Below are positions 46,893 through 59,597 of a stretch of 64,000 nucleotides of DNA, one piece after another; the first letter of the stretch is position 1; each line of letters begins with the position of its first letter. Source of the DNA: Linepithema humile (taxonomy: Eukaryota; Arthropoda; Insecta; Hymenoptera; Formicidae); NCBI RefSeq assembly GCF_040581485.1, contig NC_090129.1, positions 13,775,501 through 13,839,500 on the forward strand, read 5' to 3'. Made by a program: the position numbers and the translations under genes. Below the pieces are notes generated by a model. That model saw only the letters and a list, made by a program, of their open reading frames with translations, was not told the DNA's origin and searched no databases.

Positions 46893-48016
46893 CTGACCCG
46901 GGATCAAGATTAATCCGTTGGAGATTAAAATTAGAAGAATACGATTACGAAATCATTCATAAGTCAGGGAAATCTAATACCAATGCATTAAGTCGCAATG
47001 TGGCCGAGAAAATTTTTACGTTCCAAAAGGAAGAAGATAACGATGCACTTAAAATATATAGTGAAGAAGAAAAACGACGCATACTTTATGAATATCACGA
47101 TGCACCTATAGGAGGGCATCAAGGAAAAGAAAGAACAATTAATCGCATACGCTTAAAGCATAATTGGAAGAGACTAACCAAAGATGTCGAAAATTACATA
47201 GCCAAATGTGGCCTATGCCAGAAAAATAAATTATCACGACGAACAAAGGCACCGTTAATAATCACTGATACGCCAAAGAAACCTTTTGAAAAATGCGCTC
47301 TTGATATAGTAGGACCACTGACGATTACTGATAACGGAAATAAATACATCCTAACTTTTCAAGATAATCTGACTAAATTTAGTAAAGCTATACCAATTAT
47401 TAATCAAGAAGCTAACACAATAGCTAAAGAATTCGTGACGAAAATAATATTGGAATACGGAATACCCGAAAAAATTTTAACAGATCAAGGTACCAACTTT
47501 GTAAGCGAAATATTCAAAAACGTGTGCAAATTGCTAAAGATAGAAAAAATATAAACAACTGCATACCATTCGGAAAGCAACGGAGCACTCGAACGATCAC
47601 ATAGAACGTTAGCAGAATATTTACGACATTATATTAACTCCGATCAAACAGATTGGGATGAGTGGATACCTTACGCGATGTTCACGTATAATACAACACC
47701 GCACACCGCGACAACCTATACTCTGTACGAATTAATATACGGACATCAAGCAACGCTTCCAACAGCATTAACCTATCCACCGAAAACTAGCTATACGTAC
47801 GATAATTACGCCGCGGAACTAAGAGAAAAATTAAGAGTCGCACACCAAGTGGCAAAAGAAAATTTAAAGGTGAAAAAGATTAAAGCTAAAGACTATTATG
47901 ATAAAAAGACTCAAGTAAGCATATTTAAAGCAGGGGATAAAATATTATTATACGATGAAACACTAAGACGAGACGCTCGAAAAAACTTGACGCGTTATAG
48001 ACAGGACCTTACATAG
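46890..48016 (+). pseudogene. Errantivirus-like integrase region
   Basis: A zinc-binding HHCC region (H about 47098 and 47119, CGLC about 47210) is followed by core motifs ALDIVGPL and TDQGTNF. A stop at 47552-47554 interrupts the core before the catalytic Glu, which lies just downstream in SNGALERSHR (about 47576-47605). The C-terminal part is open to 48016, where another stop occurs. Confidence 0.88.
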
Positions 48017-48129
48017 TAATTGAGAAAAAATCAAGCGTTAACTACATCATAAAAAAGGGGCGAAAAACAATGCTGGTGCATGCAAACCGCATTAAGCATT
48101 TTATTGAAAATTAAATCACACTTACCACA

Positions 48130-48564
48130 TTATGGAGAATCAGGATAATCCTCGTTCTCGCTGGCCTCCTCCTGGAGCCAAAAAATCCGGTTCAGGGTGC
48201 AAGTCGTCTCAAGTATGACCAACATGGCACGTCGCCACTCTAAACACCCCACACGACGACGACGATGCCCACCAAATCGTCGAAACTGCCTCGACACCGC
48301 ACTACGCAACCCTTCGATGAGTTCAAGGGTAAGGGCTGTTCTTTCGCAGCGAATATGATATCGCTCCACCGAACCCTGAACGTAAGCAGGAACTACGTCC
48401 TCCAATAGCTCCGCCGTGGTTAACTCACGCACAATCACTACTCGCTGGCCGGTCGTAGGCCGCACAACAATAATCAAATTTTCAAAAGAAGGATCCATCA
48501 TTAGACACGATCTAACAAGAATTGACGCACAGTAGCACTCGCGCAAATCACAAGACCCTTTCAA
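48130..48564 (-). CDS. Antisense ORF, 144 codons, between integrase and envelope
   Basis: An uninterrupted minus-strand frame from ATG at 48564, with a second ATG at 48498 (MDPSFENLIIVVRP). It has a mixed, protein-like composition with hydrophobic strands, an Arg-rich patch (FRRFGGHRRRRVGCLEWRR) and helix-like LTLELIEGLRSAVSR. The interval is clearly richer in G and C than the A-rich retroelement around it. On the plus strand the same interval holds only broken frames plus a possible envelope leader. No family recognised; it may be a fortuitous frame. Confidence 0.4.
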   Translation of the reverse strand: MKGSCDLRECYCASILVRSCLMMDPSFENLIIVVRPTTGQRVVIVRELTTAELLEDVVPAYVQGSVERYHIRCERTALTLELIEGLRSAVSRQFRRFGGHRRRRVGCLEWRRAMLVILETTCTLNRIFWLQEEASENEDYPDSP

Positions 48565-50435
48565 AGGACGAAATGCAGAACACGCACATATAAAAAATTA
48601 TCTTAACACCCTACACTACTGATATAATATAACACGTAGCATAAAACTTCCAGGTACGCTATACTGGAGGATAAACTAATCAAGGTGAGAACTGAAACGA
48701 TATCCCCAGTCAAGATAGAATATTTCTCACGAGAACCAGGGCTATATTACGAACAAATAGGAGAACTAAATCTCATTGAAACAAAATGGAAACTAGTAAT
48801 AAAATTAGATATTACGGCAATAAATATAAGATTTAAACGTATTAAGGAAAAAATACAAGATACGGATGAAATTTGTAATGAAATTAATAATAAATCCACA
48901 GAACAACCATGCCGAAAAATGAAGTTAATAATCGAGAAAAACATTAATCAATTGACGGAATCGATAAAACAAATAATAAATACCATTTATAAAAAACCTT
49001 CCGACAAACGACGCGGATTAATTAACGGAATAGGTAGTATCGCTAAAACTCTATTTGGAACCATGGACGCAGATGACGAGAAATATATTAATGAACAATT
49101 ACATTTAATAAAAAATAACGAACAAATAACACATCACGCCGCGAAAACGCAAATAAAAATATTAAACACAACGCTTACACACATAAATAAACTAGAAGAT
49201 ACACTAGAACATAATAACGAATTATTAAAAAACGCTACAAAAAATATTTACAATCGAATCTCAGATGAAATTAAATGAGAAGATATATTAGAACATTTTC
49301 TAATAATAAACGCAATTTTAATTAATCTACAACGAGATATTCAAGATATTATTGACTTTCTGACACAAATACAAAACGGAATATTAAATCCAAAAATAAC
49401 ACCAATAGAAAAAATAATTTCTGAATTAAAAGAAGCGACGCCTCATTTGCCTCAAGGAACACAATTTCCTTTTGGGCTTAAAATAGAAGAATGGAATACC
49501 ATCAAAAAATTAATTACCACAAGCGCATACTATGACAATACAAATATTTATACTATATTACAATTCCCTTTGATAACGTTTCCTAAATACAAAATAATAA
49601 AAATAATTCCTTTACCTATACATGACCATGACAATATTTTCGTTTTCACTGAAGTGAATCAACATATAATCGCGATAAGTACAGACGGACCGACATACAT
49701 GACTATAACAAAAGAAAACTTAAATAAATGTATCAATGTACACAATACATATTTATGCGAACCCTATAGTCCTATTTATATTGTAAACACAAATTCTCTT
49801 TGCGAAATACAAACGTACTCACACTTAACAAAAAATACGGATAATTGCGATAAGCGTTATATTAAGAGTAATCAAACTTTATGGATAGCATTAAGAACAC
49901 CAAATACATGGTTGTACTCTACACTTAAGGAACAATATATATTATATACAAATATATACAAAATATATACTATATATTATATATATTATATATAAAATAT
50001 ATACAAATATATATACATTGTAAAAATAATAAAGAAACTGTTGTAGTAATTAAGCGAACAGGAAAAATAACATTAAAAGAAAACTGTAAGGTAATTGCAA
50101 CAGATATGACAATAAAAACAAAAAACTCTGAGCAAACCGCGAATATACAAACTTATTTACCAAATTTTAATTTAACATTTAGCAAAGATCAGAATACACA
50201 AAATAAGAAAAGTCCATTGCAAGGACTAAAATTCAAAAAAATTATACAAGAATTAATGGACCTCAGTAATAAACTTGAGGAAATAAATAAAGATGTTAAC
50301 GACAATCTAAAAAATCCATTCGCAGAACAAGCATTTGTCTATCCTATGACAACAAGTAGCATAGCTGTTGTAATTGCCATAATACTTGCGATTATATTAG
50401 GAATAAAACTATGGAAAGAGCGAAGTCCATTTTAG
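48130..50435 (+). pseudogene. Envelope-like gene (insect retrovirus env/baculovirus F type), broken
   Basis: A hydrophobic leader-like segment lies at about 48136-48190. An open segment at 48685-49278 holds a basic cleavage-like site (DKRRGL, about 49003) followed by GIGSIAKTLFGTMD, the region conserved between errantivirus env and baculovirus F proteins, and long helices. An in-frame TGA at 49276 is followed by another segment, 49447-49995, that runs into a TA microsatellite (49930-50020). The last segment, 50106-50435, ends in a hydrophobic membrane anchor (about 50350-50415) and a short basic tail. At least three breaks; no functional product. Confidence 0.8.
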
Positions 50436-50489
50436 AATAAATAAATGGAGCCTCAAGGTTACGAAAACTCGTATCTCCTCGTTTTCTTT

Positions 50490-51085
50490 TCTCAACGGGG
50501 GGGGGGGGAGGGGGGGGGGTCCAAAGAACCACAACCAATTATTAATAATAAAATATATATATATTAATAAAATATAAGAAGATATCTATTGCATATCAGA
50601 TTAAGATATCTAATATTCAGTTTCCGGCTCATGCGAGACACCAGAAAATCGCGCAGCGAAAATTAAAACCTAATTCACTTTTTACGCGACAATGCTGACG
50701 AATGATCGAATTTCAGCAAGTTAGACCGTTAAAACTGCAATCAAGTGCAGTTTCGCGCATATAAAATCGCCGTCGCGAGATCACGACGGCGGGTCGAAAA
50801 CTATCAGTCAAAAGAAACCGTCGGGACCACAAATCTAGAAGAACGCGAATTATAACAAATCTCTAAAAGCGAATAAGAGTAACTTGGGGCTCCGTGATAC
50901 TACACTAAGGCAAGGATTCCTGACAGAACCTAGTTTATCTAGAAGTAAGGGAATTTGTAATAAAACAAGAAACCAATAAATATATGGGAGATTGTTTTTT
51001 ATTAAGAAAAACAAAAAAGGATCATTCCCGGATTCCCGGCCTAACTCCTCGGCAGATCCCGAACCCGTGCCCTATCACCAAAGGC
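50490..51085 (+). repeat. Polypurine tract and 3' LTR of the errantivirus-like element
   Basis: A G-rich purine tract (50497-50520) is followed by a region with LTR features: a TATA-like catataaaatcg at about 50757, an arthropod initiator-like tatcagtc at about 50803, and AATAAA near 50976. The right border is set by where CMC transposase coding resumes (about 51085). No second LTR exists here to compare with, so the left edge is approximate. Confidence 0.6.
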
Positions 51086-51175
51086 ACAACAAACTCTTCA
51101 ACAAAAATTGTTATCTGTACCTGTTGATCAATTACCCACAGAAGTTGTTATAGATATAAGTACAGATGGTGCAAC

Positions 51176-53327
51176 ATTGTGCGACGTGAACTAGCCTCGG
51201 AATCACGCCAGATCCAAGGGAGCACGCCCAATGGAAATCGGTAGCCGCGGTACTCCACGATCTTCGGGAGTTAGGAAACTTACGCGGCGTCGGCAGTAAA
51301 TGCACGACTCGGTAACTCGCGGTATCGGCAATAAATGCTCGATTTGGTAACTCACGGTATCGGAAATAGATGCTCGATTCGGTAACTCGCGGTACTTCAC
51401 ACTTGTCGGGAGCAAGGTAACTCGCGAAATCGGCAATAACTGCACGATTCGGTAACTCGCAGTACTCCACGCTCGTCGGGAGCAAGGTAACTCGCGAGAT
51501 CGGCAGTAACTGCACGATTCGGTAACTCGCGGTACTCCACAAAATTCGGGAGCAAGGTAACTCACGCGATATCGGTAACCGGAAATGGGCGCCAGGTGCG
51601 AGTAATCGCACCGCGGTATCGGTAACTTCAACAGTTCTCTAAAATGCTCGGCCGCTCCCCGCTCAGTATATGGCAGAGGGGCGCAGTTCTTTGATTTAAC
51701 GTTAGATATCTGGAGTGAGAGGCGAACACAAGGACAACTCAATAATTAAAATTTAACAATGATGTATTTCAGTGATTCGGTTACAAGGTTAAAGATGCTT
51801 ATATAGTTCGGCCGGAGCCGATACGGCGGAAATAGTTTGATACGGTAGTAAGGCCATTCGCTCAATCAATCGGTAACAAGAATAAAGTTCGATAGCTACA
51901 TGAAATCTCGGAAACGCGATCACGATAATTCGCAGCTGATCCGACGATATCCAGCAAAACAAATGACTTATCTTACGACCATCCGACGCGGCCGGTGAAG
52001 GCCAAATAAATACTCTTTGGAACGACGGTAGCCTAACGGCGAGAAATGAGATGTCGCAGAACGGCTATTTTTCGCGGGCTTTCACGTTTCTCGCCGAGAC
52101 GCTAACTTTGCGGTAACAGCAATCTCGCGGAGAACGTTCCCGAACCAAAATCCGCCCGCGGACATTCACCCACGGTACTTCCGGTACGGTGATAACGCGA
52201 CAAAAACGGTAACCAAACGGTAACGCAAGAAAGACGGTAGCAATCGGTATCTTCAAAAGAAGCGGTAACGGAAAGATGGTAGCAATCGGTATCTTCAAAC
52301 AGAAACGGTAACGGAAAGACGGTACGGTAACAAAACGAAACGGCAAACGAAAGAGACTGTCGGCGCTTGATTCACGCAAGGCGGAGAGACTTTTACGCGA
52401 TATCCGGAGCCGGCTGGACACGCGGTAATTGAGCGTCAATACGCGCTCACGATATCAAAAATCTCGGTTAGTTGTGTGAGAGACACTAAATACAAAACCG
52501 ACTCACGCTACCAGCCATAACCGGACGGAACTCTACGGCTACCCGAGAGGCGGCTTACATCGAGTGGACGTCTTCGGCGTCTTCGGCGTCGTTGGGCTGA
52601 GTCCTCGTGATCGTCTTCGCGCACTTGCGGCACACCGAACAGTGACAATCCTCGGCTTTGCACGTAGGTCCCTCTCATCTCGCGTCGCCTTCCTGCGCAT
52701 CCTGCCGATTTTCCAAAAAGTGGGGCCCCTGAGAACCGCCCACAGTTCATCCAGGGCGCCCCCCCCCCCGCTCTCTGTGGTTTCTTCAAATCCTTCGGCC
52801 GATAATGTGTTGATGAGTCGATGTTCCCGGAAGAGACTGGTTAGGCTGGCCGGGCCATACTCCGGTTCTTCCGGGTGCAGCATCTTCGGAATTCTCGAAG
52901 CCGTCTGCAGCCGAGCGAGGTCCGCTGCTACGTGTCTCTGCGCTTCTTGGATTTTGTGGCTAAAACCAAAGCGGAGTTAGATAGGGCTTGGATGGCGGAG
53001 GCGACGGAATCGCGGTACCTGACCTTTTGCTGTGGGGTCACTAACGCGTGACACCCGTCGATGATTCCCCGGCGTCCGGTCTCCATGGCGATGCTGCATC
53101 TTCGCCCTGAGGCACAAAACACGCAACGCCGCCCGCACGGGGTCTCGCCTTACAACTTAAAAACGATCTTAACGTTACAAAATGGGAACGACATAAAAAA
53201 ACAACACGTACAGATTGTGGAGTCTCGCGGGTTGCTCTCTCCACGCGAGGAGCAACATCAGGACTCTTTGCTTCCTCGGCCGGGCTATCGCCCTTGTGAC
53301 GGCGCTCGAAAAGCGTCACGTCACAAC
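51176..53327 (-). mobile_element. 2.15 kb LTR-like or retroelement insertion
   Basis: GC-rich block inserted in CMC copy C. On the minus strand it starts TGTGACGTGACGC (53327) and ends ACGTCGCACA (51176), the TG...CA form of LTR ends. It contains repeated ggtaactcgcggtactccac units (51300-51560) and cggtaacggaaaga units (52200-52330). A minus-strand frame at 52883-52539 (MLHPEEPEYGPASLTSLF) with an upstream shifted extension (HALVTPQQKVRYRDSVAS, about 53060) looks protein-like, perhaps a gag remnant. No clear target duplication. Solo LTR and non-autonomous element are both possible. Confidence 0.5.
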
Positions 53328-54533
53328 TGAATGGGTCTTTTCAATTTTGGCCTATATAATATAGAATTAAAAATATAAATAGTGAACCTATTATAGCTGG
53401 TGTTTATGTTGGCAAGTTAAAACCATATGTGATCCACATAAATTTATGAAATTATTTGTCAATGATATTGTACAAGTGATACAAAATGGTGGAATATTTA
53501 TAAATGATAAAAGTATTCCTTTACGTATTAGATGTTTTATTGCAGATGCACCAGCAAGAGCATTAATTTTAAATCATAAAGGTCACATGTCTTCAAATCC
53601 GTGTTCTAAATGCAAAGTTGAAGGGTTTAGATTATTTAATAGAATGATAATTAATGTGTTTGATTCACCATGTCGCACTGATTTTGAATATAAAATGTGT
53701 ATAGATACAGAACATCATAATGGTGAAAGTCCGTTATCTGTTCTTCCAATGGGTTTAGTATCTAATGTACCTTTTGAATATATGCATATGGTTTTACTTG
53801 GAGTCACTAAAAAGCTTATCATCGCGTGGCTAGAAGGAAAGTATGCTGTTTTAAAATTATCCGGTAGACAAATAAGTATCATTTCAGCGCGACTGCTTTC
53901 TTGTAATAAATATTGTCCACGTGAATTTTCTCGCCGATGTAGAGATATAGTAGAATATAAAAATTTTAAGGCAACCGAATTCCGTACATTTTTAATATAT
54001 ACAGGACCTCCTGTATTACATAACGTGGTGACACAGGATGTTTATGTACATTTTTTATTGTTATCCAGTGCTATCTGCATTCTTATATCTAATAATTCTT
54101 CAAATAAAGATATCTTATTTGCAGAACAAGCATTGCGAAAATTTGTAATTCTTAGTTAACATTTATACGGAACAGAATTTTTATCATATAATTTGCACGG
54201 CTTACTTCACCTTGCCAATGATGTTAAGCTTTTAGGAAAGTTGGATTCATTTTCCGCGTTTGATTTTGAGAATTACATGTCAGAATTTAAAAAATTTATA
54301 CGTAAACCTCATCTTCCATTACAACAGTTTGTAAGAAGATTAGACGAGTTGAACTTTACTGTTTCGTTAAAATCCAAGAATTCTGATAATGTAATTCGTG
54401 CATCTTATATTCATAAAAATGGTCCTCTTTTACGTAATATTTCTTCTACATGTACTCAATTTAAATTATTAAAAATAGGTCATATTTCTTATGGATGCAA
54501 TGAACGTGATAATTATTGTTTTTCAAAAAGTGG

Positions 54534-55522
54534 TATCCCGAGTCGAAATTTTTAGCCTAGATTAAACCTACAAGTTTTGTCGAATTTGGAGAACCAATGT
54601 AAGCTTTAATTCATATATATAGATATAACATTACATTGGCTATTGCCCTCCTTTGATACTAAAAATTGTTACTTATTGCCGTTTTTTCCATGTGGAAGCT
54701 CAAAAGAGTACCTACTGAGAACCTCTAAAAAGGCTCCAGGTTCTATAAATATGTATTTCTAGAAAATAAATATTCAAAATTACTTAATAATCTATTATCT
54801 CATATACTCTACTTGCATTTAATGTATGAATCTTGATTTCAATAAACAATATATTAATTATTATAATTTGCTTAACTGTAAATAGACTACTATAAGCAAA
54901 TATTATATAAATAATATTCACTTATCTTTTACATATCTATCTGCAGTTAAGTAAATTACATAATTAATGTATTGCGCTTATTGAAATTAAGATATGCATT
55001 AAATACAAGTAAATGTGGTAATAGAATATTAAATAATTTCGAATTATAGGTCAAATATGTAATAAAATATTAAATAAAATTTTGAATTTTGATTGTTTTT
55101 TGTTTATTCGAATAAATTTTTAGTTATTTATAATACTAAATATAATACTGAGTTGCACTTAATTTTTAAAAATATTTTTTACTATTCATTTGTTATTATT
55201 TATTTTATATTATAACATTTATTATATTAATCTGAAATAATAGAAATTGAACTCAATTATAGATTAAATATTAATATTTTTATTGCTAGAAATTTCGATA
55301 AGATTTGGAGATTCAAAAGAGGTAGGAGTTGTAAGAACGAAAGTAGGAATTGTATATTTAACATCAATAAAAATAAGGGTTTTCTAGGACAACAAGATTA
55401 AAGAAAGGCCAAAAGAAGACATAACACTTTCAAGATAGAACTTGTAGGTCAAGGAACATTATTAGAGGCACAAATAACCATGTATGAGGTTTATAGCAGG
55501 TTTTAAATTTCGACTCGGGATA
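54534..55522. mobile_element. About 990 bp TIR element inserted in CMC copy C
   Basis: Inverted ends TATCCCGAGTCGAAATTT (54534) and its complement ending at 55522; the first and last TA may be the target duplication. The transposase frame of copy C is interrupted exactly here. Internal short inverted repeats (cttaactg... near 54870 and its complement near 54950). No ORF. Confidence 0.8.
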
Positions 55523-55793
55523 ATATGTATTATAGAAAATATTGTCCAAATTTTAACAAAATATTTTATTGTAAAAAAAATTTACAGAAGTTCATAATGT
55601 ATATGATTATGTAATAGAATCGAAATTAATGGGAGTATTTAAATGTTATAATTTATCAGACCAGTTTATTATTCCTCTATCGGATATTTATACTAAATGT
55701 TTTAGAATCCCAAAATGGTCTGCAATTATTGGAGAAGAAGAAAATATTATTCCAAATGTATGGGTTGTGACTACAATGTTTCCAGACATATAA

Positions 55794-56597
55794 CAGATAT
55801 ATAATTAGACTTATTTTATTTATAAACTGCTTATTTTGTTAAAATTTGGACAATGTAATAGTATAAGTAGAGCATTATAAATGTAGGTATTCTCATTCGC
55901 CATTATGGTGCCAGTTTACAGATGTATCAATGTATGATTAATACGTTAACGCACAGTCAATTCGCAAAGTTTTATTTAATTTTAAGAAAATAATAACATA
56001 TTACATCAAAAAACTTTTATACTTTGCTATTTTTTCTATATATATGATCCACTACAAGAACGATATGATTATCACTGATAAAATTTAATAAAAATTAAAA
56101 TAAAATAAAAAAATAATAAAACTGCTAAGTTTTCTTTTTTTTCTTACAATAAAAATACATGCCCTGTTTTGGTCATGCCGTTGGTTATAGACAAACGTTA
56201 AGATACTACAATGAATTTTAATAACGTAATAAAATAGAAAAGAAATAAAACTTTTACATAAAAAACTAATTTACGTTCACTCACTTTTCATAATATACTA
56301 CAAGACGCTATTTTTCACAATATTTATTAAACTCAAGCTCCTTTTGCTATACATTTGTCTTTTCGCGCTGGCAAACTAGCATCAAAATGGATGAGAATAC
56401 TCACCTCTATAATGCCTTAGTATAAGTAATGTATAATAAAAATGTGTGTGTGTGTGTGCACGCGCGCGCGCGCATGTGTATAACAATAATATTGTATCAT
56501 ATTTGGGTATAATTTATTTTTACAATTTATTAATATGTATAAAAAACTAGTAATAATCTCTAATACAAGAATGAATAGAGAGTTTGTATAGTTAAAT
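55794..56597. other. AT-rich spacer between the two genes of CMC copy C
   Basis: No exon with the VP/WPP module seen in copies A and B is recognised here. A TG/CG dinucleotide run lies at 56444-56475. Confidence 0.5.
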
Positions 56598-59098
56598 ATG
56601 GCTAACAATGAAGATATAATTAAGAAAACTTGTACAAACAATCATAAAAACATAAAGAAAGAATTTAAAATGACTTTAAAAGGAAGGCAAATAATTAAAC
56701 CAAAGAAATTATTAACGACTTTATCGGATGAAAAAGGGAAAAGAAAAAAAAGACTTATGAAACAAAAATGTACAAATATACATGAGGAACTGCACGATCT
56801 TCGACAATCATGTTCAGTCGAACCAAATATTTTAAAAGATATTATTACTTCTACAAGCAACATGCAGAAATCAAATCAACAATATGATGTAATATCAGAA
56901 AAACCTCATGAGGTTAATAACGTTTTATCACGTAGCATGAGCATGGATAATAGTCTACTACATAAGAACTCAAATCAATGGGTTCAATACGGTACCAATC
57001 ATGCATTGCCTGCGTGTAATTCTTGGAATAACAATATCTGTAATAATGAAAATATAAGCATCAAAAACAGATGTATCACATATAACATTGATGAAATACC
57101 AGTTGTCTTAAACGATGACTTGCAAAAATCTGGTAAGATTAGAATTTTGTGTGTTTTAAATGTAATTTTAATTGATATCATTTTTATTGAAATGTTTCAA
57201 TGTTTCATGTTTGTTTTTAATTTAAAATTTAAAAATGTTTTGGTGTACAAATAAGATATATAAAATTATGATTAATTTATATTGTAAAAATTTAGAAAAT
57301 CTTTTATGTAATATTTTAACGTATACATTTAATTGTTTTTAATATATTCAAAAAGTTACAGCTTTAAAATTATTTTTAGTAAAAAGGTATAAATGTAATG
57401 ATTAATATAACTTGATTTATTTGTAGAAGCAATATCCGAAGATAAAACTCAAAGTGAAATTGTCAAACTTCTGAGGTAAATTATAATAATTTTTAATTTT
57501 CAAAAATTGAAATGTATAGTATTAATATATACTGTAAAATATGTTATTCTATAAGCCAATTTCACCATCATCGGTTAAAGTAAACGGTCAGTTAAACTCA
57601 ACATCTATTTTTATCTTATCTAAGAGGTAAGATAGAGATAGAAATAGAGTTTAACTGATGATAAAATTTACCTTAAGTCTATGAAAAATTGTTATTGTAT
57701 ATTATATTCAAATATTATAATATGCTTTTATTGTTGTAGTTTTTATTTTATTATGCATATACAATTATATATTTTTCACTGCAGGCAAGTGATAAAGCAA
57801 AATTTGGAATTATTATCAGACATAAAAGTTTTAAAAAGACATCACACGTTGACGATGCAAAACAACTTATATAAAAGACCCGATGGTTTTCCATTAAAAA
57901 CGATTGAAGAATTTGAAAATTTAGAAGCTGATATAGACCGTCTGCAAGAATTGGTAAGTAATATGCATTTTTCAATAAACATGTAATAACTTTTATAATA
58001 AAGACGACAGTAATAAAATATTTTTGTAATATATTATGAATATATCAGAAAGGTATTTCTTACCAATTTTGGGTCACTGTATGTATGTGTGTGTATGAAT
58101 ATGGTTCTGTATTTTGTTACACCTTTTTGCGTTTTAAACAAAATTTAGACTTGAGATCAGAAATAGTTCGAAAATTAAGTTAAAATACTTTAACTTAAAA
58201 AAACTTAAAGAAAAATTGAGTTAAAAAAATTAGGAATACGATACGGTAAAACAAAATACAGATTCGTATTCAATGACCAAAAATGTATCAGAAATAGATA
58301 TCTATTCAGGTTCAAGACTTTTTCCTAAAAATTTTTTAGCTGTTCTTAATTTCTCTTATAAATTAAGTATACAATTAAATGTTATACACAAATATCTTAG
58401 AATTGATATCTTATGAAATAAAAACAGATAAAACTGTAAAGCATTTTTAAAATCTTATAAAAGAACTATTACAGTAAATTGTTAACTATCAGCTTTACAC
58501 ACTGCTGCAAAAAGTATAAAAATGTTTGTTCTATATCTCATTATACATTAATTATTCAAATTTATTGTAGCTAACATATCTTAAATTTGTCAGTGGCCTA
58601 AAATTAAGAGAAACTCTCAGCCATTTTCAAAAAGAAACGATGACAGATGAGTTAACGTGCAAATTTACTTATTGGGGTCGAACGAAGGAGTCGTTAGCCT
58701 TTTATAATACACAAATTGCAAAAGTGTTTTTTTGTATGTATTTTTTATATTATAAAACACAATAGAAGCTACATATATTGGAATTGATATTTTAATTTTT
58801 CAAACATTTATATAATGTATAAATACTGTTATGTTTTTTAGATGCGGCAAAAATGTGTCCAAATTTTAAAGGGCCTGAAAGTAGGGCTGAATTCAAATTG
58901 GAAATTATGGAGGTTTTTTGAGCTGCCAAACAACGACAACATTTAAGAAGTAAAAGTATTGCGGTAATTGTAGAAGAGGAAGAAATGTCGGATTTTTCAT
59001 GCAATAATAATTTATTCGAAGACATGCCTGAAATGGACAGTATTGAAGATTGTGATGACAATACTGAAAACTGTAATGCGTCCGCTGAAAGTGATTAA
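56598..59098 (+). pseudogene. DUF4806 partner gene, CMC copy C, one in-frame stop
   Basis: Exons 56598-57132, 57427-57475, 57785-57953, 58571-58733 and 58842-59098, all GT-AG and in phase. The N-terminal part is basic and low in known motifs (KGRQIIKPKKLL, GKRKKRLMKQK; likely nuclear). The C-terminal half is DUF4806: KQNLELLSDIKVLKRHHTL helix, FPLKTIEEFENLEADI, KETMTDELTCKFTYWGR, then a TGA at 58919-58921 just before AAKQRQHLRSK, the usual end of the domain, and an acidic tail. The VP/WPP module is missing. Readthrough or a single mutation explains the stop; otherwise the gene is undamaged. Confidence 0.75.
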
Positions 59099-59560
59099 TG
59101 TTATAGAAAGAGAGAAATCGCGGAAGGGAGACATGTTAAGATACATGGAACTTAATATTGAGATTTGTTAGTTGATTTTTAATTGATAAGTTTTGTTTAT
59201 TATTAAAGTTTATTACTTAAATTTATTACTAAAGTTAAACTGCATATTTTCTAAATTTTGTGTTTTTTTTAAATTAGTTATTTCTTAGTTATTAATTTAA
59301 TTATTAGATTACTTTACTACTTGATAAAAACATGTTTCATACTAGTCCGTCACATTTGTTCTTTGCTGTAAGTCTAATACAACTGTCTAACCGTTTTTAG
59401 TGACACGATGAAACAAAACTCATGTGATACATTTCTTAATAAAGAACTATATTACTAAATGATATAATTTTGTTTTAGTATTATGAGGATGGAAAAACAA
59501 ATAATGTATTTTATATGTAAAGCGGTCAACTCAAATCATATCAAAAGATGTGTGTATATA

Positions 59561-59594
<34 letters not shown>
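59099..59594. other. 3' flank of copy C, AT-rich
   Basis: No gene. Ends in a (TA)n tract (59557-59594) that hosts the next MITE. Confidence 0.5.

Positions 59595-59597
<3 letters not shown>

Larger units (their letters stand above)
44817..51085 (+). mobile_element. Errantivirus-like (Gypsy-type) endogenous element, 5'-truncated
   Basis: Ordered remains of protease, reverse transcriptase, RNase H, integrase and an envelope-like gene, followed by a purine tract and one LTR. Gag and the 5' LTR are missing: protease-coding sequence begins immediately after the A-tract at 44816. All genes are broken by stops or shifts, so it is a dead copy. It lies inside copy C of the CMC transposase, whose frame resumes at about 51085. 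Confidence 0.88.
51085..55793 (+). pseudogene. CMC transposase copy C, cut by three insertions
   Basis: Four pieces are recognised: 51085-51175 (LQQKLLSVPVDQLPTEVV, then DISTDGA), 53328-54533 (QLNGSFQFWP, a short decayed stretch, then ADAPARALI, CSKC, MGLVSNVPFEYMHMVLLGV, TEFRTFLIYTG, a stop at 54157, HGLLHLANDV, SFSAFDFENYM), and 55580-55793 (YDYVIESKLMGVFKCYNL to the stop). A 2.15 kb LTR-like block separates the first two and a TIR element separates the last two; the N terminus was lost to the retroelement on the left. Order of blocks matches copies A and B. The last piece is bracketed by a 23-base perfect inverted repeat (attgtccaaattttaac at 55542; complement at 55833). Confidence 0.8.

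Noticed and set aside
52508..53330. Plus-strand ORFs of 89-138 codons in the GC-rich insertion
   Set aside because: They mirror the minus-strand frame in a GC-rich stretch; the minus frame looks more protein-like, so these were left out.
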